This document shows, piece after piece, positions 1 to 5,628 of a stretch of 6,351 nt of DNA; positions within the stretch are counted from its first letter, which is position 1; each line of letters opens with the position of its first letter. A program made the translations under genes and the position numbers. The DNA comes from Sporomusaceae bacterium UBA1887. GTDB lineage: Bacteria; Bacillota; Negativicutes; Sporomusales; DSM-15969. A model generated the notes under the pieces. It made no database searches. It worked only from the letters and a program-made list of their open reading frames with translations, and was not told where the DNA came from. The stretch covers positions 38,546 through 44,896 of the forward strand of contig DDHB01000019.1 of assembly GCA_002337925.1 (NCBI GenBank). Direction: 5' to 3'.

Positions 1-608
1 CAGCACTTGCCATTGGCGGAACAGTTTTTATCCTGTTTTTTGCAGCAGGGGCAAAGATTAGTCATCTAGGCGGTCTGGGGGCAGTCGGAGTCGTAGGGAT
101 TATCGCTGCTATTTTGTATGAACCTTATCGCATGCGGCGCTTACTGGCTTTTAGTGATCCCTGGTCAGATCCCCTTAATAGCGGTTATCATATCATCCAG
201 TCGCTCTATGCTATTGGCTCTGGTGGTTTGTTTGGAGTGGGCTTAGGACGGAGCAGGGAAAAATTCTTGTATTTGCCTGAGCCTCATACTGATTTTATCT
301 TTGCAATTCTGGCAGAAGAATTAGGATTTATTGGAACGGCAACCGTGCTGATTTTATTTTTCCTTTTCGCATGGCGGGGCTTAAGAGTAGCGATTGCTGC
401 TCCAGATATATATGGGAGTCTCCTGGCAGCTGGCCTGACAACTATGATTATTTTGCAGGCGCTGATGAATATTGCTGTTGTTACCGCATCTATGCCGGTT
501 ACCGGTATACCGCTGCCTTTTATTAGTTTTGGCGGATCGGCCTTGATCTTTACCATGGCTGGAGTCGGTGTAGTTTTGAATATTTCACGGTATGTCAGTA
601 TGAAGTAG
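1..608 (+). CDS. ftsW: FtsW/SpoVE-type SEDS peptidoglycan glycosyltransferase, 3' part
   Basis: The gene is cut by the window's left edge; the frame is open from base 3 to the TAG at 606-608 (201 codons visible). SEDS proteins are multi-pass membrane enzymes that polymerise lipid II into glycan strands with a partner class B PBP. The fragment shows several hydrophobic segments (for example VFILFFAAGA near the start and VLILFFLFAW at about bases 348-377). It has the family signatures EPYRMRRL, DPWSDPLNSGYHIIQSLYAIG, LPEPHTDFIFA and GIPLPFISFGGSAL. The Asp of HTDF (bases 291-293) matches the catalytic Asp of the large extracellular loop. Position just before murG fits both FtsW and the sporulation paralogue SpoVE, which sits here in Bacillus subtilis; the fragment does not separate them. 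RodA is less likely in this context. The stop codon overlaps the murG ribosome site. The TTG at 114 is internal, not a start. Confidence 0.95.
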   Translation, partial: ALAIGGTVFILFFAAGAKISHLGGLGAVGVVGIIAAILYEPYRMRRLLAFSDPWSDPLNSGYHIIQSLYAIGSGGLFGVGLGRSREKFLYLPEPHTDFIFAILAEELGFIGTATVLILFFLFAWRGLRVAIAAPDIYGSLLAAGLTTMIILQALMNIAVVTASMPVTGIPLPFISFGGSALIFTMAGVGVVLNISRYVSMK

Positions 609-612
609 GGGG
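607..612 (+). promoter_or_regulatory. murG ribosome binding site overlapping the upstream stop codon
   Basis: AGGGGG begins inside the TAG stop of the preceding gene and ends 7 bases before the TTG at 620. It fixes the unusual TTG as the murG start and suggests translational coupling with the upstream gene. Confidence 0.75.
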
Positions 613-619
613 TACTATC

Positions 620-1738
620 TTGCGAGTTATTTTATCAGGCGGGGGAACCGGCGGGCACATTTACCCCGCTGTTACCATAGCCAAGACTATTGCCGGCTTG
701 GAAAAGTCGGATATTTTATTTGTTGGTACTAAGCAAGGCTTAGAGGCTGATCTGATACCTAAAGAAGGTTATCCTTTTTCCACAATAGAAGTGCGCGGTT
801 TAGAGCGGCGCCTATCGTGGGCCAATGTTGTTACTTTTTATAAGACCATGGGGAGCCTCTGGCACTCAAGGCGGATTATAAGGGACTTTAAGCCGGATAT
901 TGTCATTGGAACCGGCGGTTATGTGTGCGGACCTGTACTTCTTGCAGCCAGCCTATCGGGAATTCCTACCATTATTCAGGAGCAAAATGTCATTCCGGGT
1001 ATCACCAATAAAATACTTGCACATTTTGTTGATAAAATTGCAGTAGGCTATGCGGAAGCAGGCCGGTATTTTGCTAAACCAGGTAAGGTAGTTGCAACAG
1101 GCAATCCTGTTCGGCCGGATGTCCTAACCGCTAACAGAGAGGAAGGCATTGCCCAGCTTGGTCTGGATCCAGAGAAGCTTACGCTTTTGGTAGCTGGAGG
1201 GAGCCGCGGCGCTCGTAGCATTAATACGGCGATGATTACGGTTCACAAGCATTTTGCCGGACGATCGGATATACAAATCTTGCACGTTACAGGGCAGAGC
1301 GAGTATAATAGCTTAGTTGGCAATTTTAAACAGCAAAGTATAGATATTTCCAGTTTTGGCAATATTATCATTAGACCTTATTTGTATAATATGCCTTATG
1401 CTTTGGCAGCGGCAGATATAGCGGTATTTCGGGCGGGAGCTATCGGCTTGGCTGAATTGACAGCCCGTGGAATTCCGTCTATATTAATTCCCTATCCTCA
1501 CGCAGCTGAAAACCACCAGGAATGTAATGCCCGTGTCCTAGAGGAGCATGGGGCGGCTGAGGTCATCCATGATGCTAAACTTACCGGTGAATTGTTAGTA
1601 ACTGCGATTGAAAATATGGTGAATAATCGTTCAAGGCTTAACGAAATGGCTAATGCCAGCCGAAAATTAGGACGTCCGCAGGCTGCAGAGGAAATTGCCC
1701 AGCTGGCAATAAAATTAAAAATGGGCTCAAAAAAGTAA
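620..1738 (+). CDS. murG: UDP-GlcNAc:lipid I N-acetylglucosaminyltransferase MurG
   Basis: MurG transfers GlcNAc from UDP-GlcNAc to lipid I at the inner face of the membrane, giving lipid II. The protein is 372 aa, slightly longer than E. coli MurG (355). The N-terminal glycine-rich loop SGGGTGGHIYPA is at residues 6-17 and the second loop GTGGYVCGP at 97-105. EQNVIPGITNK (121-131) matches the lipid-acceptor region. The C-domain loop GGSRGARSIN is at 193-202. The UDP-GlcNAc site is seen as RAGAIGLAEL (271-280), with Glu279 as the ribose-contacting Glu, and AAENHQ (295-300). The start is TTG 620, fixed by the SD at 607-612 and by immediate entry into the Rossmann strand (MRVILSGGG). The loop reads FRAGAIG where many homologues have SRAGATT, which looks like lineage variation since all key residues are kept. 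It lies 11 bases after the SEDS gene, probably in one operon. Confidence 0.97.
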   Translation: MRVILSGGGTGGHIYPAVTIAKTIAGLEKSDILFVGTKQGLEADLIPKEGYPFSTIEVRGLERRLSWANVVTFYKTMGSLWHSRRIIRDFKPDIVIGTGGYVCGPVLLAASLSGIPTIIQEQNVIPGITNKILAHFVDKIAVGYAEAGRYFAKPGKVVATGNPVRPDVLTANREEGIAQLGLDPEKLTLLVAGGSRGARSINTAMITVHKHFAGRSDIQILHVTGQSEYNSLVGNFKQQSIDISSFGNIIIRPYLYNMPYALAAADIAVFRAGAIGLAELTARGIPSILIPYPHAAENHQECNARVLEEHGAAEVIHDAKLTGELLVTAIENMVNNRSRLNEMANASRKLGRPQAAEEIAQLAIKLKMGSKK

Positions 1739-1753
1739 CAACTCGAGTCTAGG

Positions 1754-1786
1754 GTGCATACTATGAGATACGTTCCGGGTATGCGC
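1754..1786 (+). promoter_or_regulatory. possible hairpin in the murG-murC spacer
   Basis: GTGCATAC (1754-1761) can pair with GTATGCGC (1779-1786) to form an 8-bp stem with one G-U pair and a 17-base loop. The second arm could also pair weakly with ATAC at 1768-1771. No T-run follows, so it does not look like a terminator. It ends 5 bases before the murC ribosome site and could affect murC translation. An ATG with a moderate SD lies in the loop (see findings). Its function is unknown and it may be chance. Confidence 0.35.
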
Positions 1787-1791
1787 AAGAA

Positions 1792-1798
1792 AGGGGAG
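1792..1798 (+). promoter_or_regulatory. murC ribosome binding site
   Basis: AGGGGAG lies 8 bases before TTG 1807 and 11 bases before the adjacent TTG 1810. Spacing favours 1807 as the start; the two choices differ by one residue. Confidence 0.7.
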
Positions 1799-1806
1799 AA
1801 AAGTAG

Positions 1807-3183
1807 TTGTTGGAGAATATAAAAAAAATTCACTTTGTAGGTATCGGGGGCGCTGGAATGAGTGCTATTGCCAAGGTTTTGCTGGCAATGGGATTTACTG
1901 TTTCAGGGTCAGATATTTCTAAGTCAGAAACTACGTACAAATTGGAGCAGCTTGGTGCCAAAGTTTGTGTTGGGCACTGCAGTGAGAACGTTCAGGATGC
2001 AGAGGCAATTGTAATTTCTACTGCTATCCCCGAAAGCAATGAAGAGCTGAGAGCTGCCAAGGAACGAGGATTAACTGTATTTCATCGCGCCGATATTGTG
2101 GCGGCAATTATGGAAAACCAGGAGGGCATTGCAATCGCCGGTGCTCACGGCAAAACGACAACGACCTCTATGATTGCTATTATGCTGGAGAAAGCCGGAA
2201 TCGACCCTACGATTTTAATTGGCGGAGAACTCGACTATCTTGGTGGCAATGCGAAACTGGGCAAAGGGAAACATGTAGTTGCCGAAGCCGATGAAAGTGA
2301 TGGGTCTTTCTTAAAATTGTCTCCTAAAATTGCCATTGTTACTAATATTGAGAATGACCATATGGATTTTTATGAAACAATGGAAAATATTTTAAACACC
2401 TTTCAGCAATTTCTACATAAACTGCCTGTAGAAAGCGGTCTTGCTATTTTGTGTTTCGATAATCCCTTTGTCCGGGATATTGCAGAACAATTAGACCGCA
2501 AATATGTATCTTATGCTGTCGATCATGAGGCAGATTATACGGTTCGCAATATCCGTATTAATGGATCGGCAACAATTTATGACGCCTACTATCAAGGACA
2601 GCTGCTGGGATCAATCAGCTTGAACGTCCCCGGCAGGCACAATATTGCAAACTCATTGGCCGCAATTGCAACAGGCGTGTATCTAGGACTGACGTTTACA
2701 CAAATTGCCGACGGATTGGCAGCATTTCAGGGCGTAAAGCGGCGTTTCCAAACCAAAGGCCGGGTAAAGGGTGTTTGGATCGTGGATGATTATGCTCATC
2801 ATCCTACTGAAATTGCTACTACTCTTAGTGCTGCCCAGGATTTAAAACCTAAGCGGCTTATCTGTATTTTCCAGCCACACCGCTACTCACGCACAAAGTT
2901 TTTGCGTGAAGAATTCGGCCGCGCTTTTGGCCCGGCAGACCATTTAATTCTTACTGACGTATATTCTGCAGGCGAACAGCCGATTGCAGGAATAACGGGT
3001 GAGGTACTGAAAGAAGAAGTTGAGCGTCAAACATCGCAGACCGTTACTTATATTCAGGATAAAAATAAAATTTGCCGTTATTTATTAGAATTTGTTGAAC
3101 CAGGCGATCTGGTGATGACAATGGGGGCAGGCGACATATACCGTTCTGGTGAAGAATTGGTTGAAAAGCTGGCTCAGATTTGA
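1807..3183 (+). CDS. murC: UDP-N-acetylmuramate--L-alanine ligase MurC
   Basis: MurC is the cytoplasmic ATP-dependent ligase that adds L-Ala to UDP-MurNAc, the first amino acid of the stem peptide. The product is 458 aa, normal for MurC. The N-terminal UDP-binding domain opens with HFVGIGGAGMSAIA (9-22). The Mur-ligase P-loop is GAHGKTTTT (112-120). The central domain has EADESDGSFL (160-169) and TNIENDHMD (179-187), the Mg/ATP region. GRHNIANSLAA (276-286) and VDDYAHHPTEI (326-336) mark the passage into the C-terminal domain. FQPHRYSRT (355-363) and DVYSAGEQPI (384-393) are MurC-type rather than MurD/E/F signatures. Tandem TTG codons at 1807 and 1810 both could start it; the SD favours 1807. 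It is 68 bases after murG and 76 before murA. murB, often a neighbour or fusion partner of murC, is not here. Confidence 0.97.
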   Translation: MLENIKKIHFVGIGGAGMSAIAKVLLAMGFTVSGSDISKSETTYKLEQLGAKVCVGHCSENVQDAEAIVISTAIPESNEELRAAKERGLTVFHRADIVAAIMENQEGIAIAGAHGKTTTTSMIAIMLEKAGIDPTILIGGELDYLGGNAKLGKGKHVVAEADESDGSFLKLSPKIAIVTNIENDHMDFYETMENILNTFQQFLHKLPVESGLAILCFDNPFVRDIAEQLDRKYVSYAVDHEADYTVRNIRINGSATIYDAYYQGQLLGSISLNVPGRHNIANSLAAIATGVYLGLTFTQIADGLAAFQGVKRRFQTKGRVKGVWIVDDYAHHPTEIATTLSAAQDLKPKRLICIFQPHRYSRTKFLREEFGRAFGPADHLILTDVYSAGEQPIAGITGEVLKEEVERQTSQTVTYIQDKNKICRYLLEFVEPGDLVMTMGAGDIYRSGEELVEKLAQI

Positions 3184-3211
3184 GTACTTGGTCAAGCCTC
3201 GCTTTTGAGGG

Positions 3212-3241
3212 ATGACATTGCTGTGATAGGGTGATTGTACT
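3212..3241 (+). promoter_or_regulatory. weak candidate promoter upstream of murA
   Basis: ATGACA (3212-3217, 5 of 6 to the -35 consensus) is followed after 18 bases by TGTACT (3236-3241, 4 of 6 to TATAAT). The 76-base spacer after murC leaves room for an internal promoter, but the -10 match is poor and such matches arise often by chance. Confidence 0.22.
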
Positions 3242-3246
3242 TTTCT

Positions 3247-3253
3247 AGGAGGG
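3247..3253 (+). promoter_or_regulatory. murA ribosome binding site (decides the start)
   Basis: A near-perfect SD, AGGAGGG, lies 6 bases before ATG 3260. The in-frame TTG at 3254 directly abuts the SD and is too close to serve as the start, so ATG 3260 is preferred. Confidence 0.85.
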
Positions 3254-3259
3254 TTGACG

Positions 3260-4513
3260 ATGGAGAAATTTATCGTCCAGGGAGAAGTACAACTAAACGG
3301 TACAGTAAAAATTAGCGGAGCAAAGAATGCTACACTGCCAATTATGGCTGCAACGCTCTTATGTGCCGGTATAAGTGTAATTCATGATGTACCCCGTTTG
3401 CGTGATATCAGCATTATGCAAGACATCATGACTCTTTTGGGAGCACGAATCAAGAGACAGGACAGTTCACTGATTATTGATACGACTAATGTAAATAAGG
3501 CTGAAATACCGGAACATTTAATGCGTGAAATGCGAGCGTCAGTATTTCTAATGGGGCCTTTATTAGGACGCTTTCGCAAAGTCCGTCTTTCTTACCCCGG
3601 TGGTTGTGCCATAGGTCCGAGGCCCATTAATTTACATATTAAAGCATTAGAGAAAATTGGCGCAAATGTTAAAGAGAGTTTCGGGTTTATTGAAGCGGAA
3701 GCAGATGAACTGACGGGTGGAGAAATTCATTTTGATTTTCCCAGCGTCGGTGCTACTGAGAATGCGATGATGGCTGCTGTCCTAGCCAAAGGAACTACCA
3801 TTATCCGCAATGCCGCAAGAGAGCCGGAAATCTGCGATTTGCAGCAGCTGTTAAGTAAAATGGGTGCGAAGATTTATGGTGCGGGGACGGATACTATCCG
3901 GATTGAAGGCGTAGCAAGTCTGAACGCTACTGAACATACCGTTATTCCCGATCGCATTGAGGCAGGTACCTTTCTTGTGGCGGGAGCCATGACCAAAGGC
4001 GATGTAACGGTAAATAATGTTTGTCCTGATCATTTATTCCCCGTTATTGACAAACTTCAGGAACTGGGAGCTTCTGTAGATTGTGGAGCCCGCAGTATCC
4101 GGATTCGAGCAGGAGAGTTGCGTGGGGTTGATATTAAGACACTGCCCCATCCTGGATTTCCTACTGATCTGCAGGCACCAATGCTGTCTATGCTGGCTAT
4201 TGCCAAAGGAACCAGTATTATTACTGAGACTATATTCGAAAATCGCTTTAAGCATGTTGATGAGATGACCCGTATGGGTGCTAAAATAAAAGTAGAAGGT
4301 CGTACCGCTGTGATAAGGGGAGTTCAAAAACTCACCGGTGCAGTAGTGGATGCTCCCGATTTACGGGCTGGTGCAGCTCTGGTGTTAGCTGCGTTAACAG
4401 CAGAAGGACTGTCGGAAATTGAGCATGTTTACCATATTGACCGCGGTTATGAAGGCTTTGAAAACAAATTGCAGCACCTGGGAGCATCCATCATTCGCCG
4501 CAAAAGTGAATAG
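3260..4513 (+). CDS. murA: UDP-N-acetylglucosamine 1-carboxyvinyltransferase MurA
   Basis: MurA transfers enolpyruvate from PEP to UDP-GlcNAc in the cytosol, the first committed step of peptidoglycan synthesis and the target of fosfomycin. The protein is 417 aa from ATG 3260, close to E. coli MurA (419). SGAKNATLPI (19-28) carries the Lys22-Asn23 pair. The active-site loop GGCAIGPRP (114-122) has catalytic Cys116; Cys rather than Asp predicts fosfomycin sensitivity at this enzyme. PGFPTDLQAP (298-307) holds Asp303, equivalent to E. coli Asp305. FENRFKHV (326-333), DLRAGAA (367-373, Arg369) and HIDRGYE (392-398, Arg395) supply the remaining substrate-contact residues. The two EPSP-synthase-like halves appear complete. 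Many Firmicutes carry two murA paralogues; this dcw-linked copy cannot be assigned to MurA1 or MurA2 from sequence alone. ddl follows after 14 bases. Confidence 0.97.
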   Translation: MEKFIVQGEVQLNGTVKISGAKNATLPIMAATLLCAGISVIHDVPRLRDISIMQDIMTLLGARIKRQDSSLIIDTTNVNKAEIPEHLMREMRASVFLMGPLLGRFRKVRLSYPGGCAIGPRPINLHIKALEKIGANVKESFGFIEAEADELTGGEIHFDFPSVGATENAMMAAVLAKGTTIIRNAAREPEICDLQQLLSKMGAKIYGAGTDTIRIEGVASLNATEHTVIPDRIEAGTFLVAGAMTKGDVTVNNVCPDHLFPVIDKLQELGASVDCGARSIRIRAGELRGVDIKTLPHPGFPTDLQAPMLSMLAIAKGTSIITETIFENRFKHVDEMTRMGAKIKVEGRTAVIRGVQKLTGAVVDAPDLRAGAALVLAALTAEGLSEIEHVYHIDRGYEGFENKLQHLGASIIRRKSE

Positions 4514-4518
4514 GGGGA
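4512..4518 (+). promoter_or_regulatory. ddl ribosome binding site overlapping the murA stop
   Basis: AGGGGGA shares bases with the TAG stop of murA (4511-4513) and lies 9 bases before GTG 4528. It supports the GTG start and likely couples ddl translation to murA. Confidence 0.75.
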
Positions 4519-4527
4519 ATTACCACC

Positions 4528-5457
4528 GTGAAAACTAAAAAAATTGCTGTACTTATGGGTGGCCCTTCAACGGAGCGGGAGGTTTCGCTTAATACGGGCG
4601 GAGCTATTTTAAAAGCTCTTCAGGAAAAGGGATATCAAGCAATTGCAATGGAACTTAATCCACTGCATTTTGTGGAGCAAATCAAAGCTGAAAAAATAGA
4701 TGTTGTATTTAATGCTGTTCACGGTAAATTTGGAGAAGACGGAACCATTCAAGGTGTACTTGAGCTAATCGGTATTCCTTATACGGGCTCTGGTATGCTG
4801 GCCAGTGCTGTAGCAATGGATAAAGTGATTTCGAAACGCTTATTTATGGCAGATGGTATTCCAACGCCACGTTCCCTGTTTTTTCAGCATACAACAAATA
4901 CCAGTGAGATACTGCAAACTATTGATAAACAATTCGAGCTGCCTGTAGTCGTAAAAGCAGCTTCTCAGGGGTCCAGTATTGGTGTCAGTATTGTTAGTGA
5001 TGCTCCTTCACTGGAAACAGCCATTGAGGAAGCCTTTGGCTATAGCGATCATATTGTGGTTGAGGAATTTATTAAAGGCAAAGAACTTACTGTAGCAGTT
5101 ATTGGTGATGAAACTGCTCAGGCTTTACCGATTATTGAAATTGTTCCTCATTCGGGAAAATATGATTACCGTTCAAAGTATACAAAAGGCTGTACGGATT
5201 ATATTGTCCCAGCTGAACTGGAGGATGTAGTTACAGAGCGGATTCAGAATCTTGCAGGTAAAGCATTTCGGCTATTTGGCTGTCGTGGAGTGGCAAGAGT
5301 TGATTTTATGATGGATGAAGCAGGGCAGCCTTATGTATTAGAAATAAATACCATACCAGGTATGACGGCAACGAGTCTCGTGCCGAAAGCAGCCGCTGCG
5401 ACTGGACTTTCATTCTCTGATCTGTGTGAACAGATACTTAAAATGGCAAGAAAATGA
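4528..5457 (+). CDS. ddl: D-alanine--D-alanine ligase Ddl
   Basis: Ddl is the cytoplasmic ATP-grasp ligase that joins two D-Ala molecules for the end of the stem peptide. The product is 309 aa, the size of compact E. coli DdlB (306). GGPSTEREVSL (11-21) holds Glu16, matching E. coli Glu15. HGKFGEDGTIQG (65-76) and MDKVISKRLF (97-106) are family blocks. KAASQGSSIGVS (143-154) has Ser150. The omega loop reads KYDYRSKYTKG (211-221) with Lys217-Tyr218; this Tyr marks D-Ala-D-Ala rather than D-Ala-D-lactate ligases, so intrinsic vancomycin resistance by this enzyme is not expected. Metal and phosphate residues lie in ARVDFMMDE (256-264, Asp259) and LEINTIPGMT (271-280, Glu272 and Asn274). GTG 4528 has a good SD. 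It is the last gene before a strong terminator, so it likely closes the mur operon. Confidence 0.97.
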   Translation: MKTKKIAVLMGGPSTEREVSLNTGGAILKALQEKGYQAIAMELNPLHFVEQIKAEKIDVVFNAVHGKFGEDGTIQGVLELIGIPYTGSGMLASAVAMDKVISKRLFMADGIPTPRSLFFQHTTNTSEILQTIDKQFELPVVVKAASQGSSIGVSIVSDAPSLETAIEEAFGYSDHIVVEEFIKGKELTVAVIGDETAQALPIIEIVPHSGKYDYRSKYTKGCTDYIVPAELEDVVTERIQNLAGKAFRLFGCRGVARVDFMMDEAGQPYVLEINTIPGMTATSLVPKAAAATGLSFSDLCEQILKMARK

Positions 5458-5460
5458 TAA

Positions 5461-5496
5461 AAAACAGGCAGAAGATCAAATCTGCCTGTTTTTTTT
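5461..5496 (+). terminator. rho-independent terminator after ddl
   Basis: CAGGCAGA (5465-5472) pairs perfectly with TCTGCCTG (5481-5488) around an 8-base loop. The 5' A-run (5461-5464) can extend the stem into the 8-T tract at 5489-5496. It starts 3 bases after the ddl stop and separates the mur genes from ftsQ. Confidence 0.93.
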
Positions 5497-5500
5497 AGTT

Positions 5501-5514
5501 TTGCTTATGAGCAA
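5501..5514 (+). repeat. short inverted repeat just upstream of the ftsQ -10 box
   Basis: TTGCT (5501-5505) and AGCAA (5510-5514) form a perfect 5-bp inverted repeat around TATG, extendable by one T-G pair. It covers the expected -35 region, so it may be an operator, but it is short and matches no regulator site I recognise. Confidence 0.35.
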
Positions 5515-5527
5515 GTTAGTGTATAAT
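5501..5527 (+). promoter_or_regulatory. candidate sigma-A promoter for ftsQ
   Basis: A perfect TATAAT -10 box lies at 5522-5527, just after the ddl terminator. The -35 is weak: TTGCTT (5501-5506) gives a short 15-base spacer, and TTTGCT (5500-5505) gives 16. Transcription would begin near 5534, leaving a leader of about 30 bases before ATG 5563 or about 95 before ATG 5629. Its place between a terminator and a gene supports a real promoter, perhaps one needing an activator. Confidence 0.6.
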
Positions 5528-5547
5528 TACCACAGAAGGTTGACCAC

Positions 5548-5553
5548 GAGGTG
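5548..5553 (+). promoter_or_regulatory. ribosome binding site pointing to an ftsQ start at ATG 5563
   Basis: GAGGTG ends 9 bases before ATG 5563, the best ribosome site in this leader. No purine-rich SD stands before ATG 5629, where the upstream bases are pyrimidine-rich. The site therefore implies translation begins at 5563, in the ftsQ frame, despite the TAG at 5593-5595. Confidence 0.6.
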
Positions 5554-5562
5554 TTAAAGTAC

Positions 5563-5628
5563 ATGCGAACAACCGATAAATTATGGTCAGGCTAGCAAGA
5601 ACGAAAGTCTCTGCCGCCACGTCATTTT
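5563..5628 (+). other. ftsQ: probable original N-terminus of FtsQ, interrupted by in-frame TAG
   Basis: From ATG 5563 the ftsQ frame reads MRTTDKLWSG, then TAG (5593-5595), then QERKSLPPRHF, then directly the annotated ATG 5629. The parts on both sides of the stop are hydrophilic and basic, as expected for the cytoplasmic tail before a type II membrane anchor. With a sense codon in place of TAG the protein would be 251 aa, normal for FtsQ/DivIB. What I see is the SD, the ATG, frame continuity and the stop. I infer that 5563 is the ancestral start. The stop could be a real nonsense change, a sequencing error or a site of readthrough. Alternatively the first ten codons are a short leader peptide. 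Confidence 0.6.

Noticed and set aside
284..556. Minus-strand open frame within the SEDS gene, and similar ones at 1498-1833, 3382-3579, 3851-4033, 4034-4327 and 5688-6008
   Set aside because: All are antisense to strongly conserved genes, have no family features, and their sequences are explained by the coding constraint of the opposite strand.
1736..1764. Promoter with TACTAT (1759-1764) upstream of murC
   Set aside because: The -10 matches only 4 of 6 bases and no recognisable -35 lies 16-18 bases upstream.
3197..3210. CCTC-GCTTTT-GAGG hairpin after murC as a terminator
   Set aside because: The stem is only 4 bp and no T-run follows; it would not terminate transcription.
3254..3259. TTG 3254 as the murA start
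   Set aside because: It touches the SD (3247-3253) with no spacer. ATG 3260 has ideal spacing and gives the usual MurA N-terminus with Lys22 in register.
4083..4268. Plus-strand 61-codon frame inside murA
   Set aside because: It is out of frame with the conserved MurA region around Asp303, has no SD of note and no recognisable protein features.
5593..5595. TAG read as pyrrolysine
   Set aside because: Known pyrrolysine proteins are mainly methylamine methyltransferases. Nothing here shows pyl genes, and a disordered cytoplasmic tail gives no reason for a special residue.
5563..5628. A frameshift as the cause of the ftsQ start problem
   Set aside because: The sequence before and after the TAG is in one and the same frame and both parts look like an FtsQ tail. 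A single changed base explains it better than an insertion or deletion. The alternative frame from ATG 5583 does not lead into the anchor.
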